Notes: generated by a model not told the origin, from the letters alone. DNA of 64,000 nucleotides from Treponema sp. C6A8 (GCF_000619925.1 NZ_JHVB01000001.1:186001-250000), one strand, 5' to 3'. Positions 25,923 through 36,247 are shown, counted from the first letter of the stretch. A program made the numbers and translations.

Positions 25923-27859
25923 TCTGCCTCGCTTACAGCAAAGATTTTTTCCTGTCGAATGTAGGTGTTTTCTTCATCTGTCGGGAAGATAACCGTTATT
26001 TTTACAAAACCCGGCTCTTCTGTGGTTCCGTAGGTAAAGGTAAGATTCTGCGGAGGATTTTGCGGAATTAAGAAGTGGGAAGTCGTAGCGTTTATGACTT
26101 CAAAATCATAATCAGAATATTTTAATGACTGGGAATTAGGACTGAAAAGCTGAACGTCGCAAAGTTCCGGCTTTTGAGAAAGAGTAATATTAATTGTCCT
26201 GATAATATCGTCAAATACCACTTTATCTGTATGAGTAAGTTTGATCAATTCATTATCGGAAGAAATGACGACCGGCATTTGAGTTTTTGTAACAGATTTA
26301 TTTCTGAGCGGAACAGAGATAAGGCAGATTTCTGTCTGAGTAAAGATGATGGAAACTGCATAAACGATTACAAAAAGGGCAAGGCTTCGCTTCTGAGGAT
26401 GAGTCTGGCGGAATTTTATCACAATGCGAAGGTACAAAAGTAAAACTGGGGTAAAAATCAAGGCAAGGGAGAACTGGTAAACTTTTGTGCCAAGTAAAAA
26501 TGACAGTATCTGTGAACTCTCAAAGCTTCCCAAAAAAGAAAATGTATAAGGAAAGAGAAGGAGAATCAGAATGAAAAAGAGATATAGATGTGAAAAGAAT
26601 TTTCTGTAAAAGATAGCAGAAAAGGCTGCCAGGAAAATCAAAAGGAACATAGGGAAAAGCGAGATGTCAAAAAAAGCAAAAAAGGACTGATTAATAAAAG
26701 TTGAAAGAAGAACAAGATAATCAACCGAGCGCTCTGTAAACTTATGATTTAAAAACGAAAGAAAATAGTAAAAGAAGGAAGTCAAAACAACGGCAAAAGA
26801 AAGCTGAAGACATAATAAAAGGAAAATCTTTCCGAATTCAGTTTGCGGATTAAAAAGGTAAAAAAGGCCTTTTCCCATCTCAAGACCTGCGGCAATTAAA
26901 ACGAAGGTAATCGGAGCCGCATACCAGACATAGCGGATTTTTTTCCAGGCTTCAAATTTAATGAAGGAATTGATATAGCCGAATACAAAAATAAAAAGCA
27001 GAAGAGTAAAAATTACAATAAAAAGGATTGTAAGGATGTGCTTTTCTGTCAGAATGTGAAAGCTTCCGAATAAATTATAAAGGATAAAGTGCTGGTCCCA
27101 GTTAAAGTTTGAAAAATCCTTTACCATATCAGTCAGGGTAGAAAGAATAATTTTCTGGTCAAGCTGACTGTCAAAATCAATTTTAATGGCAGGAATATCC
27201 TTTTCAAAAAAAGAATCAAGCCTGCGGTCCTGCTGGAAAGAAAGCCTATATAGTTGGCTTAAAAAAATAAAGCGGTTTGTGACGGGAAGCTTATTCTTTA
27301 AAAATGCATTAAGGCAGTTTTTTATAAGATTACCCGGCGCAATAATCTGATTGCTTGAAGAACTGATTTTTGTTTTTGGCGAATCAAGGTCTATTAAAAC
27401 TGCCGTAAAATCATCCTCAAAGTAGAAGTCATCCAGGAAAACGTCAGTTCCATAAATCATGCCCGGCTTTTCAAATTTCGGGACTTCGCCATAAGCAAAA
27501 AGAATGGTTGGATTACAGGTAAGGTCTGTTATTTTCAGATAATTGATGAATTGCCTGATAATTTCCCTTTTTTCATAGGCGCTTTGCATTTCAAATACAA
27601 AAAGTACATTTTCAAGGTTTTCAGAATTGGAGTATCTGCCGATATTTTCTATATAAATATTGTAGGGAAAGTCATTCTGGTTATAATTTAAAAGCGGCTG
27701 GGCTTGCGGCTTAAAATTATTATCTGAAAGGAATTCAAAAAAAGACAGGCATAAATGGCTTCCTGTCGGAGTTTTTTGCAGCTCCTGTGCAGACAGGTTT
27801 GTAAAAAACAGATGAGAAAGCAGAAGTGTAAGAAAAAATGCTGTTTTTTTGAATTTCAT
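25919..27859 (-). CDS. Polytopic membrane protein of unknown function, coupled to dinB
   Basis: Signal peptide MKFKKTAFFLTLLLSHLFFTNLSA. A periplasmic domain of ~250 residues follows (contains ILFAYGEVPKFEKPGM and FTAVLIDLDSPKTKI). Then come about seven or eight membrane helices (for example ILTILFIVIFTLLLFIFVFG, FLLILFLAAFSAIFY-type stretches) and a C-terminal soluble domain. A soluble domain followed by many helices resembles GPI-transamidase/M28-like spirochaete proteins, but no zinc ligands are obvious. Its last codon overlaps the dinB start (ATGA, 4 bases), so the two are translationally coupled. Function unknown. Confidence 0.65.
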   Translation of the reverse strand: MKFKKTAFFLTLLLSHLFFTNLSAQELQKTPTGSHLCLSFFEFLSDNNFKPQAQPLLNYNQNDFPYNIYIENIGRYSNSENLENVLFVFEMQSAYEKREIIRQFINYLKITDLTCNPTILFAYGEVPKFEKPGMIYGTDVFLDDFYFEDDFTAVLIDLDSPKTKISSSSNQIIAPGNLIKNCLNAFLKNKLPVTNRFIFLSQLYRLSFQQDRRLDSFFEKDIPAIKIDFDSQLDQKIILSTLTDMVKDFSNFNWDQHFILYNLFGSFHILTEKHILTILFIVIFTLLLFIFVFGYINSFIKFEAWKKIRYVWYAAPITFVLIAAGLEMGKGLFYLFNPQTEFGKIFLLLCLQLSFAVVLTSFFYYFLSFLNHKFTERSVDYLVLLSTFINQSFFAFFDISLFPMFLLIFLAAFSAIFYRKFFSHLYLFFILILLLFPYTFSFLGSFESSQILSFLLGTKVYQFSLALIFTPVLLLYLRIVIKFRQTHPQKRSLALFVIVYAVSIIFTQTEICLISVPLRNKSVTKTQMPVVISSDNELIKLTHTDKVVFDDIIRTINITLSQKPELCDVQLFSPNSQSLKYSDYDFEVINATTSHFLIPQNPPQNLTFTYGTTEEPGFVKITVIFPTDEENTYIRQEKIFAVSEAE

Positions 27860-27884
27860 GCAAATTCAGTTTAAGAATTTTATG

Positions 27885-27913
27885 TTTACAATGCAAGTCC
27901 AATAGGTTATAAT
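27885..27913 (+). promoter_or_regulatory. Sigma-70 promoter
   Basis: TTTACA, 17 bases, TATAAT, 35 bases upstream of the ATG at 27949. It drives the two treponemal genes that follow and perhaps trmB-ligA. Confidence 0.75.
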
Positions 27914-27948
27914 TTTAATAGGATAAAAAGTTACTTTTTGGGTGGATT

Positions 27949-29112
27949 ATGGCGTCTGACAAAAAATTTATACTTGAATTACCGCTGAAGGTTATATTGA
28001 CTGAAGATGGCGCTTCAAATTTTATTAGTCATAATAAAAAGCTTCTTCGTTTTAAACTTGCAGATAACATTGAAGAATACGGTATTTCATTAAACAAATT
28101 TTCTCCTCAGTCAATTCAGAGCATGATTTTAGTTGATTACATTTCTAAAATAGAAATTTCCATGTCTGAATTTGTTTCTTCACGCCAGGAAGTAATGGAC
28201 CTTTCAAAGGTTATCGTTTTCTCTATCCTTTACAAGCAGTTTGACCGCGAAGTTTATTCAGCCCTTATTCAGTGTGACTGTGTAAGAAAGCATAACCGCG
28301 CAAATCCTACTCATTTGATTGATGAAAGAACAGAAATGAGCGAAAGACAGCTTCGCGCAATTCTTTCTAATAAAGAAAATATCATTCAGACTACACGCCG
28401 CCAGATTCTTGAGCCGGTATGGAAGGCTGTAATGGGCAACGCTGAATTTTCATCAGAGGAAAAGAACATCTATCTTTTGATGAGTGAAAAGTTTATGAAC
28501 CGTCTTGGTCTTATGAACTGGTATATCATCACTTTGTTTGCAAAAAATGAAGGCGCAAACGAAATGTATATTGCAATCCGTAATATTTTGAGCCAGTACA
28601 TGGAAAAATCAAAGGTTGCTGAATATATTTCGGTAATGGTGATGGAGCTTGCCCTCAACAACGAAAATACCAATATCCGTAAAGAAGCAAAAAATATGTA
28701 TCACGGAATCAAGGATATTGATGCCCTTATTTACGACCCTGAAATCCGTGCAAAAATCGTTCAGGAACTTCAGCGAAAGCACGAACTTGTATTCCTTAGC
28801 TGGAAGCTGGGCGGTGGTTCAACTTCTATCGGTAAACAGGGAAGACTTTCCATTACCCTTTACAACAAGGACGATGAGTTTCAGGAAGTAAAGGAAAACA
28901 TTGAAACAGCTAAATCATCTAATACAGAAAAACGAACCCTTATAGACTTCTACCGAGATTTGCCGGAAGGGCAGGAAGGAACGGATTTGGGCTTGTACTA
29001 CCTTTCTTATCTTGATGATGCCTGCAAAAAGGTAAACGTAAAGTTCGAATCTCTGGTAAATCAGTTCTCTGCAAGTGAACTTACCGTCATCAATTTGAAC
29101 TTTAACTTCTAG
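27949..29112 (+). CDS. Conserved protein of unknown function with a possible HATPase-like C-terminus
   Basis: 387 residues, soluble, no signal peptide. Residues 1-280 are mainly helical (for example RNILSQYMEKSKVAEYISV). The C-terminal 110 residues include WKLGGGSTSIGKQGRLSITL and GTDLGLYYLSYLDDACKKV. The second resembles the G2 box and following helix of histidine-kinase ATPase domains (GTGLGLYxxxxI), but no N box or intact G1 box is evident. SD GGTGG precedes the ATG. It is followed within 2 bases by a lipoprotein gene. A signalling role is only a guess. Confidence 0.65.
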   Translation: MASDKKFILELPLKVILTEDGASNFISHNKKLLRFKLADNIEEYGISLNKFSPQSIQSMILVDYISKIEISMSEFVSSRQEVMDLSKVIVFSILYKQFDREVYSALIQCDCVRKHNRANPTHLIDERTEMSERQLRAILSNKENIIQTTRRQILEPVWKAVMGNAEFSSEEKNIYLLMSEKFMNRLGLMNWYIITLFAKNEGANEMYIAIRNILSQYMEKSKVAEYISVMVMELALNNENTNIRKEAKNMYHGIKDIDALIYDPEIRAKIVQELQRKHELVFLSWKLGGGSTSIGKQGRLSITLYNKDDEFQEVKENIETAKSSNTEKRTLIDFYRDLPEGQEGTDLGLYYLSYLDDACKKVNVKFESLVNQFSASELTVINLNFNF

Positions 29113-29113
29113 C

Positions 29114-29776
29114 ATGGACTATCACATACGACGCTCCAGTAAACTTTTCTCAATTTTTTCAGCAGCTCTTTTATTTATTTCCTGCGCTCAGAATTCTCTG
29201 GATATAAATCAGTCAGAAATGACGGTTGTTTTTGAATATTCAGATGAAGAAAATCTTCCTTCCGCAAGACTCTGCGCCTTTGTTGAATCAGATTCAGACA
29301 GCAGAAGAAGCGGACTTCTGCAGCTTTCAACCAAAAAGGACGGCTTTATCTGGAATGCCCAGTCGCCGCTTCGTTTTAAATCCGGGGACAAATTCTGGAC
29401 AGGCTATACTAATTTTTTGATGCAGAAAAACGAGCCTTTTCCTCTTGATTCCTACAGGATTTTAATTCAGAACGCGGACGAAAAAGAGGCAGAGGAAGTT
29501 TTTGATTTTAATTATGATTCCAGCTTTTATAATTTGAAGGCCTCTGAAGTTGAAGAAAAAATGAAGAGCCTGGGTGCCGTAAAGAAAATCGCAATTTATG
29601 ATGAAAGTCACAGCCTTTTATATTACGGAGACCTTAAGGATAATCTTTCTTCATCCAGAAAAATATGGAATGTTTATTCAAAGGCAAATTATTTTAATGT
29701 AATCTGGCAGACTAAAGACAATACTGTGATATGTATTTTGCCGAAAGAACTTGTAGTTCCTGACGAAAACGATTAA
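29114..29776 (+). CDS. Predicted lipoprotein of unknown function
   Basis: N-terminus [21 protein letters not shown]: a basic stretch, a hydrophobic stretch and the lipobox LFISC, so the Cys near residue 24 should be lipidated. The mature part (~195 residues) is acidic and beta-rich with no recognised domain. It begins 1 base after the previous stop codon, with no independent SD, so translation is probably coupled. It is followed 4 bases later by trmB. Confidence 0.7.
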   Translation: MDYHIRRSSKLFSIFSAALLFISCAQNSLDINQSEMTVVFEYSDEENLPSARLCAFVESDSDSRRSGLLQLSTKKDGFIWNAQSPLRFKSGDKFWTGYTNFLMQKNEPFPLDSYRILIQNADEKEAEEVFDFNYDSSFYNLKASEVEEKMKSLGAVKKIAIYDESHSLLYYGDLKDNLSSSRKIWNVYSKANYFNVIWQTKDNTVICILPKELVVPDEND

Positions 29777-29780
29777 ATTT

Positions 29781-30485
29781 ATGGGTATTAATATGGAAAA
29801 TGAAAATACAATTGAAGGTCTTAAGCGTGAAATTAAGACTTATGTCCTTAGAATCGGACGTATGACTGCAGCCCAGGAGAAGGCTTATAGTGAACTTTCT
29901 CCCCGCTGGTGCATTCCTTTTGAAAAAAAACAACTGAACTTTGTTGATATTTTTGGAAACACAAATCCTGTAATCATTGAAATTGGATTTGGAATGGGTG
30001 ATGCAACTGCAGACCTGGCAGAAGCAAATCCTGACATCAATTATCTTGGAATTGAAGTTCACCGCCCTGGCGTCGGAAAGCTTTTAAACGAAATCCAGAA
30101 GCGTGATTTGAAAAATCTTTTTATTATTGAATATGATGCAGTTGAAGTGCTTCGTGAAATGATTGCTGATAACTCTATTAACGGCTTTCATATCTTCTTC
30201 CCTGATCCATGGCCAAAGAAGAAGCACCACAAGCGCAGAATGCTTCAGCGTCCCCGCACAGATCTTTTTGCCCAGAAGCTTTCTAAGGGCGGCTACCTTT
30301 ATTTTGTAACAGACTGGCTTGAATATGCTGAATTTGCCCTTGAAGAACTGAATGAAACAAAATTGCTGAAAAATAAATACGACGGTTTTGCAGAGCCTCA
30401 GAAGTGGCGAAAACAGACTAAGTTTGAACGCAAGGGCCTTGCAGCTGACAGACCTATTACTGAACTTTTCTTTGAGAAAATCTAA
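29781..30485 (+). CDS. trmB: tRNA (guanine-N7-)-methyltransferase
   Basis: Methylates G46 in the variable loop of tRNA using S-adenosylmethionine. Seen: SAM motif [20 protein letters not shown] (residues ~67-86), [13 protein letters not shown], the catalytic [15 protein letters not shown] block (~135-149), and the C-terminal TKFERKGLA...ITELFFEK. 234 residues is typical. Two ATG codons are possible (29781 or 29793), and the first is used. ligA starts at the next base after the stop. Confidence 0.95.
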   Translation: MGINMENENTIEGLKREIKTYVLRIGRMTAAQEKAYSELSPRWCIPFEKKQLNFVDIFGNTNPVIIEIGFGMGDATADLAEANPDINYLGIEVHRPGVGKLLNEIQKRDLKNLFIIEYDAVEVLREMIADNSINGFHIFFPDPWPKKKHHKRRMLQRPRTDLFAQKLSKGGYLYFVTDWLEYAEFALEELNETKLLKNKYDGFAEPQKWRKQTKFERKGLAADRPITELFFEKI

Positions 30486-32435
30486 ATGGACTTATTTGAT
30501 AATTCTGAACTTGACGAGCTGGCTAAAAAAAACTCCCGCATTAAGGAGCTTGAAAAGCTCATAAAAAAATATCAGGCCTCTTATTATAACGGCGAGGCTG
30601 AAATTTCTGATGCTGAATTTGATAAGCTCTGGGATGAGCTGAAAGCTCTTGATCCAGACAATGCCATCTTGCAAAAGGTAGGTGCAGACAGCGGAAATTT
30701 TGCAAAAATCCGCCACGTAATGCCGATGGGCAGTCAGGAAAAGGCCGCTGACCCTGAGCAGTTCCTCGCATGGGCTAAAAAGCACGTATACGATGAATAC
30801 CTTGTAGAATACAAGCTGGACGGTGCTTCGCTGGAACTTCAGTATGAGGAAGGAAAGCTTGTAAGGGCAGTTACGCGCGGGGATGGCGTTATAGGGGATG
30901 ACATTACGGCCAACGCGCGAAAAATGGGCGGAGTAAAGTCTCAACTCATAATTGACGATGAAAAAATAAGTTTTACAGGTGGAATCCGTGGCGAAGTAAT
31001 TATGACCCACGAAGTTCACAAAAATCATTTTTCTGATAAGGCTAACTGCCGTAATGCTGCGAACGGCCTTATGAAGCGTAAGGATGGAGAAGGAAGTGAG
31101 TTTCTTAATCTTATTGTTTATGATGCGCTCGAAACTAGGGGAAAAAATTATTTTAATGATGAGCAGGAGAAAATCTCCTTTCTTAAGAAATGTGGCTTCC
31201 AGACTGTACGCCTTGAGATCTGCCACACTGCAGAAGACGTCATAAAATACCGTGAAAAAATAATGGAAGAACGTAAGGCTTCCATTCCATATGATATAGA
31301 CGGACTTGTCGTAAAGGAAAGGTCAATTAATCTTGATGATGCCTTCCGTAACCGCCCGGACCGTCAGATTGCCTTTAAGTTCAGCCTTGAAGAAGCAGTT
31401 TCTATTCTGCGCCAGGTTGAATGGAGTAAAAACGGCGGAACCTATACCCCGGTTGCTATTTTTGATGAAGTTGAACTCAACGGAACTAAAGTACAGCGGG
31501 CAAGTCTTGCAAACCCTGACACAATGCGGCAGCTTGGCGTAAAAATCGGCAGTCATGTAGTTGTCGTAAAGCGTGGTGAAATAATTCCAAAAATCATGTC
31601 GGTTGTTCCTTCTGAAAATCCTTCGGAAGAGACTGAGGTTGTTTTCCCTTGTACCTGCGAGGTTTGCGGAAGCAAGCTTTTGGATGAAGGCAGCAGACTT
31701 TTCTGTCCGAATAAGGATTGTAAAAAGCGAGTACTTCACCAGCTTTTAAAGTGGCAGAATGTCGTTGATATCCGCGACTTGGGTGAAACTTTAATTACAT
31801 CGCTTTTTAATGACGGACTTCTAACTTCAATTACTGATATTTATAAGCTTACAGTCGAGCAGCTTGTCCCTTACTTTTTGAATGAAGAAAGCATAGAAGC
31901 TGAAAAAAAGTCCCTGGGGGCCGAAAAGGTATATGTTTCTATTCAAAATCACCGCAAAATGAAGCTTCCTGTTTTTCTTGCAGGTTTTGATATAGAAGGT
32001 TTTGGCGAAACTCTCGCAGAAAAGCTTGCCTCAAGCGGCTTTGAAACTCTTGAAAAAATGCTTAATGCAAGTACAGACCAGATTGCTTCTGTGTATGGTT
32101 TTGCAGAAATTACAGCCAGAATAATTACAGAAGGCCTTGCAGAAAACCGCGAAGAAATGCTTGCCCTTGTAAACGATGGTATCATTACAATAGAAGAAGC
32201 TGGCGGCGGAAAGCTTGCAGGTAAATCTTTCTGTTTTACAGGCGAACTTTCAATGAAGCGCGCAGATGCAGAAAAGCTTGTAAAGGATAACGGCGGTTCA
32301 ATTAAATCTTCAGTTACAAAAGACTTGAGCTATCTTGTTACAAATGATACTTCAAGCGGATCAAGTAAAAACGTAAAGGCTGCAAAACTTGGAATCCCTG
32401 TTATTGATGAAAAGCAGTTTATGGAGCTCTTTTAA
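30486..32435 (+). CDS. ligA: NAD+-dependent DNA ligase
   Basis: Joins nicks in replication and repair. Seen: YNGEAEISDAEFDKLWDEL (NAD-binding Ia domain), VEYKLDGASLELQYEEGKL (KLDGAS, adenylated Lys near residue 117), TRGDGVIGDDITAN, GLVVK, and a four-Cys zinc finger (CEVCGSKL ... FCPNKDCKK). Helix-hairpin-helix repeats and a C-terminal BRCT domain (GKSFCFTGELSMKRADAEKL) follow. 649 residues is normal. It starts directly after the trmB stop with no intergenic base. Confidence 0.97.
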   Translation: MDLFDNSELDELAKKNSRIKELEKLIKKYQASYYNGEAEISDAEFDKLWDELKALDPDNAILQKVGADSGNFAKIRHVMPMGSQEKAADPEQFLAWAKKHVYDEYLVEYKLDGASLELQYEEGKLVRAVTRGDGVIGDDITANARKMGGVKSQLIIDDEKISFTGGIRGEVIMTHEVHKNHFSDKANCRNAANGLMKRKDGEGSEFLNLIVYDALETRGKNYFNDEQEKISFLKKCGFQTVRLEICHTAEDVIKYREKIMEERKASIPYDIDGLVVKERSINLDDAFRNRPDRQIAFKFSLEEAVSILRQVEWSKNGGTYTPVAIFDEVELNGTKVQRASLANPDTMRQLGVKIGSHVVVVKRGEIIPKIMSVVPSENPSEETEVVFPCTCEVCGSKLLDEGSRLFCPNKDCKKRVLHQLLKWQNVVDIRDLGETLITSLFNDGLLTSITDIYKLTVEQLVPYFLNEESIEAEKKSLGAEKVYVSIQNHRKMKLPVFLAGFDIEGFGETLAEKLASSGFETLEKMLNASTDQIASVYGFAEITARIITEGLAENREEMLALVNDGIITIEEAGGGKLAGKSFCFTGELSMKRADAEKLVKDNGGSIKSSVTKDLSYLVTNDTSSGSSKNVKAAKLGIPVIDEKQFMELF

Positions 32436-32444
32436 TCTATAGAT

Positions 32445-33062
32445 TTATAGAGGAGCCAGCTTTAAGTTCCCGTCCTTTTCTACCCTGATAGAATAATAAA
32501 CTCCGGTTCTGCAGAAAGAAAGATCCATTCCGATTTTTTTTACAGAATAAAAGCGGGGAACCTTAAGGCTTCCGTTTGCAAAGGAAGAAATATCATAAAG
32601 CTTGTGCCTCTGCTTTTTGGTAGAAGCAAAGCCTAAAAGCATGCACTGTCCGTTTTCATCATAATAGCGGGAAAGACTTGTTCCTTTTCTGCGTCTGTTT
32701 CCATCGAATATCTGATCTTTGGAAGAGATTTCTGCCGGAAAATAGAAAATCTTTTTGTTTATTGAAACCTTGTAAAAATCAACTGTAAGATAGTTTCCCA
32801 CCCAGGAACGCTCGATAACGGCTGTTTCGCTGCCGCTGGAATCAATTAGGGAAAAGGTTGCGCTTACGGTGTTTTCTCCTTCACGCTGGCTGTTTCCGAA
32901 TATGTTTATTCTTAAAAGTTCTTTTTCTGTGGAGTCCGGGATTGATTTTGCCGCAGTATAGACCTTAGAAAGGGTAAATCCCCAGTAAATAATGTAAAAC
33001 ACAATTATTACGGGAATAAAAAACGCGATTTTTGCTTTTATATAAGCTTTATCAATAACCAA
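32445..33062 (-). CDS. Membrane-anchored protein of unknown function
   Basis: One N-terminal membrane anchor (KIAFFIPVIIVFYIIYWGFT), then ~165 residues that should face the periplasm, basic and beta-rich, with no recognised domain. It converges with ligA, with only 9 bases between stop codons (including the palindrome AATCTATAGATT). It lies 27 bases after the M23 peptidase gene in the same direction, so the two are likely co-transcribed and may both act at the cell envelope (inference). Confidence 0.65.
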   Translation of the reverse strand: MVIDKAYIKAKIAFFIPVIIVFYIIYWGFTLSKVYTAAKSIPDSTEKELLRINIFGNSQREGENTVSATFSLIDSSGSETAVIERSWVGNYLTVDFYKVSINKKIFYFPAEISSKDQIFDGNRRRKGTSLSRYYDENGQCMLLGFASTKKQRHKLYDISSFANGSLKVPRFYSVKKIGMDLSFCRTGVYYSIRVEKDGNLKLAPL

Positions 33063-33089
33063 AAAGCAAATCCTTAGAATTAAATCCTC

Positions 33090-34070
33090 TTATTCAGCTT
33101 CAAAAGTAAAGTCTCTTAAAAAGAATTCAGGAACAATTGCGCTGCCGTTCAGACGCATTTCCCAGTGAAGATGCGGTCCTGTTGCAAGTCCTGTTGCTCC
33201 AGATTTTCCAATAAGCTGGCCCTGCTTTACCATGTCGCCTTCTGATACGCCAAGTTCGCTGAGATGGTAGTAGACGCTGTAAAGGCCTGGAAGATGTTCA
33301 ATGACAATGCTCCAGCCGGTTGTAATTCTGTTTTCTGCAAGAACAACCTTTCCTTCTGCACAGGATTTTACATCGCTTCCGGTCGGAATTCCGTAATCAT
33401 TTCCAAAGTGAAGTGTCGTAGATTTTTTTCCGTTGGCATAGATGAAGGTTCTTCTGTCTCCGCAGCGGGCTGTGTAACGTGTAGAATCTGTTGGAGATGT
33501 AAATGGTTTTGTCTGGTAAACAGCCTGATAAGAGGTTGAAAAGAATATGTTATTCAGTTTTTCAATCTGGGCCATTCTTTCGGCGCTTGTATCGGTTCTG
33601 ATGTCAGTGTTTGCCTGATTAAGAGGAATGTCTTCTTTTTCAAAGGTATAAGCCTTGAATACTGTCGGCAAAATGAATTCCTGAGGCTTTTCTCCGTTAA
33701 AACTGAAGACAACCTTTACCTGATAAGGCTGTTCGCTGTCATTCCAGATTGTAACTGGAACCCCGCTAAGCATTTCCCAGGAATTTCTGTTTTTCTTAGG
33801 ATTTATCTGATAGAAAGGAGAAGTTTCAAGTTTTTTTCCAAGATTTAAAAGCTGAAGTTCTGCCTTAAGTCCGCCGGCCTGTTTTTTAATGTTTTTTGCA
33901 GGAATTACATTCATCCTTACAAAAACTGCGTGACCCGGGCTTACTTCATTATTGTATTTTACGTTGATTGTATAATTTTCAGACTGAAAACTTGCGCTCT
34001 CTGAAAAAAGAGGAAAAGCTGTAAAAATTGCCGCAAGTGCAAGAAGTTTTTTTATCATTTTTAATTTCAT
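33090..34070 (-). CDS. M23-family metallopeptidase (LytM-type), exported
   Basis: Signal peptide (MKLKMIKKLLALAAIFTAFPLFSES). Residues ~30-170 form a beta-rich domain. The C-terminal M23 domain shows HFGNDYGIPTGSDVKSCAEG (first zinc His and Asp), HLPGLYSVYYHLSE and GLATGPHLHWEMR (HxH). All zinc ligands (H...D...HxH) are present, so it is likely an active peptidoglycan endopeptidase in the periplasm. 326 residues is common for M23 proteins with one extra N-terminal domain. Confidence 0.9.
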   Translation of the reverse strand: MKLKMIKKLLALAAIFTAFPLFSESASFQSENYTINVKYNNEVSPGHAVFVRMNVIPAKNIKKQAGGLKAELQLLNLGKKLETSPFYQINPKKNRNSWEMLSGVPVTIWNDSEQPYQVKVVFSFNGEKPQEFILPTVFKAYTFEKEDIPLNQANTDIRTDTSAERMAQIEKLNNIFFSTSYQAVYQTKPFTSPTDSTRYTARCGDRRTFIYANGKKSTTLHFGNDYGIPTGSDVKSCAEGKVVLAENRITTGWSIVIEHLPGLYSVYYHLSELGVSEGDMVKQGQLIGKSGATGLATGPHLHWEMRLNGSAIVPEFFLRDFTFEAE

Positions 34071-34099
34071 TTTTTTATTGCCCCCGATTACTGTCTGGC

Positions 34100-36247
34100 T
34101 TAGTTTCCGTTTTTGGAAAGTTGCAGCTCTTTTATAACCATCTGATTTGTTACTGTTCCATTAAAATAATTTCTGTTTAATGAATAAAGTATATCATAAG
34201 ACTGGCCTATAGTGATATCTTTTTTTATTCTTTCCCCCTGACCCCAGAACATTGCAGGAAATTTGTACTTTCCAAAGTCAAAGGTCAGTTTAAGGTGAAG
34301 AGGTTCTTTTTTTCCTACAAGCATTGCATCGCAGATTTTTGCATTTTTTGTCATAAAAAGAAGCTCTGCGTTTTCATTCCCGTAAGGCTCAAAAATATCT
34401 ACAAGCTTGAAAATATCAGGAGTCAGATAACCGGATGGAATTTCTGCATCAATTTCATATTCCGGCTGGTCATTTGTAAGCTGAATGCTTTTTGAAGCGT
34501 TTTTCAGATAGTTCAAAAACTGAGGAAGCTTTTCTTTTTCAAAGCTGAAGCCTGCCGCATAATTGTGGCCGCCGTGATTTAAGAAAAAGCCGCCCATTTT
34601 ATCAAGAAAATCTGTTGCAATAAAGCCTCTTTTACTTCTTACAGAGCCTATGCAGATATCTTTATTGAAAGTGATGGCGAAAGACGGCACTCCAAAATCA
34701 CTCATAAGCTTTGCTGCAAAAAGACCTGTGAGTCCGCTCTGAATTTCTTCGCTGACTACCACGCAGAAGTTATTATTGTGCTCTGCAATGCTTTTTTTTG
34801 CCTCGTCAGATACTTTAAAGCTTGCGTTCTGAACAAGAGTTTTTCTCTCTTCATTAAGCTGCAGGATTTTATCTGCAAGATTTTCCCTTTCCTTTGGATT
34901 CTGGCTCAAAAGAAGATTGATTGCAACGTCAGGTTTTCCAAGGCGGCCGGCAGCATTTATTGCTGGAATAATGTTCCATGAAAGGTCAATTGAAGTTGCC
35001 ACGTCTGCAATAATACGGGATTTAGAAAAAAGTTCAGATAAGCCTTCGCGGGTTTTATTTTTCTGAATTGAGGCCAGACAGTTATTTACAAAGATGCGGT
35101 TTTCATTTTTCATCGGCATAATGTCTGCCAGGGCTGCAAGGCCTACAAGCTGCAAATCTCTTGTTTCCCCCTGAATGAATTCAGGATGCTTTTGAGAAAT
35201 CAGTTTTTTACAGTAAGTAACATAAAGATTGTAGATGCTGTCTAAAGTTCCGCTCTGAGTCTGAAGGTATTTTGCAATAGAGGAAAGTTTTGTAAGTTCC
35301 TGTGAGCTTTTATTTCTTATCTGCGGAATGACTTTTGCAATTTCTGAGCGAAGGTCATTAATCATAAAATCAATGCCGCTTCCAAACATAGCCTGAAGCT
35401 GATTTCTTACAGCCTGAGAATCCCAGGCGTATAAAAGCTGTCCCTGCAAAAAGGAAATCAGTCTTGTATTGTAAATTGAAGTCTTTCCTAAAATCAGTTT
35501 TTCGTGAAGCTCCTTGTGCTTTACAAGATTTTTGATTTTAAGGCAGTCTATTAAAAGGGCTTCTTCATTTTCATCCTGATTAATTTCTATGATTGTAATT
35601 TCCGAATTGTAAAAGTCTGTATGAGCAAATCTAAGGGCGCTTACAAGCTTATAGGCAACCGCCGCGCCGGAAATGTCCTTAAAAGGATATTCAGATTCAC
35701 TAAGCTTAGGATTTACGATAACGCTTGCTTCAGGAACTTCTTCCTGAGGGTTGTGATGGTCAGTAATAATAACATCAATTCCAAGCTGGTTTGCGTGGCG
35801 GACTTCTTCAAAGCAGGAAATGCCGCAGTCAACTGTAATGATAAGGCTTCCGTTCTGATTATAGAAATTATCTACGGCTTCTATTGAAAGACCATAAGCT
35901 TCTTCTTCAAGGGGAACCCGCCAGCTGACGTCAATATTACGGCTTTTAAGGTAATCATAAAGAATGGCGGTACTTGTAACACCGTCTGCATCACTGTCGC
36001 CAAAAATCAGAACTTTTTCACCTTCTTCTTCGGCCTGCAAAATGCGTTCAACGGCATCTTCCATATTGGGAAGCAAAAAAGGCTCGTGCTGGAAGCGTAA
36101 ATCCTTTTCCAAAAAGTAAAGGATATCTTGTCCGGAAGTGATTCCCCGTCTTACAAAAATTGAAGCTAAAATCTGGTCAATATTATAATTATTGCAGAGC
36201 GGCTCAATCTGCTGCTTTGTAACACTTTTTTTTGTCCATTCAGTCAT
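34100..36247 (-). CDS. recJ: Single-stranded-DNA-specific exonuclease RecJ
   Basis: 5'-3' ssDNA exonuclease in recombination and mismatch repair. Seen: VLIFGDSDADGVTSTAILYD (motif I, residues ~79-98), LIITVDCGISC (II), VIITDHHNPQE (III, DHH), and the C-terminal DHHA1 GGHNYAAGFSFEKE plus an OB-like end. Between the DHH part (SGAAVAYKLVSAL) and the GLAALADIMPMKNENR motif lies an additional ~150 residues not expected in typical RecJ (usual spacing is a few dozen). The protein is 715 residues against about 570 for E. coli. It lies 3 bases after recO, as a repair gene pair. Confidence 0.94.
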   Translation of the reverse strand: MTEWTKKSVTKQQIEPLCNNYNIDQILASIFVRRGITSGQDILYFLEKDLRFQHEPFLLPNMEDAVERILQAEEEGEKVLIFGDSDADGVTSTAILYDYLKSRNIDVSWRVPLEEEAYGLSIEAVDNFYNQNGSLIITVDCGISCFEEVRHANQLGIDVIITDHHNPQEEVPEASVIVNPKLSESEYPFKDISGAAVAYKLVSALRFAHTDFYNSEITIIEINQDENEEALLIDCLKIKNLVKHKELHEKLILGKTSIYNTRLISFLQGQLLYAWDSQAVRNQLQAMFGSGIDFMINDLRSEIAKVIPQIRNKSSQELTKLSSIAKYLQTQSGTLDSIYNLYVTYCKKLISQKHPEFIQGETRDLQLVGLAALADIMPMKNENRIFVNNCLASIQKNKTREGLSELFSKSRIIADVATSIDLSWNIIPAINAAGRLGKPDVAINLLLSQNPKERENLADKILQLNEERKTLVQNASFKVSDEAKKSIAEHNNNFCVVVSEEIQSGLTGLFAAKLMSDFGVPSFAITFNKDICIGSVRSKRGFIATDFLDKMGGFFLNHGGHNYAAGFSFEKEKLPQFLNYLKNASKSIQLTNDQPEYEIDAEIPSGYLTPDIFKLVDIFEPYGNENAELLFMTKNAKICDAMLVGKKEPLHLKLTFDFGKYKFPAMFWGQGERIKKDITIGQSYDILYSLNRNYFNGTVTNQMVIKELQLSKNGN

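Noticed and set aside
30492..31226. Long 244-aa minus-strand ORF overlapping ligA
   Set aside because: The plus strand carries an unmistakable DNA ligase with all motifs, and this antisense frame reads as Phe/Ser/Arg-rich noise.
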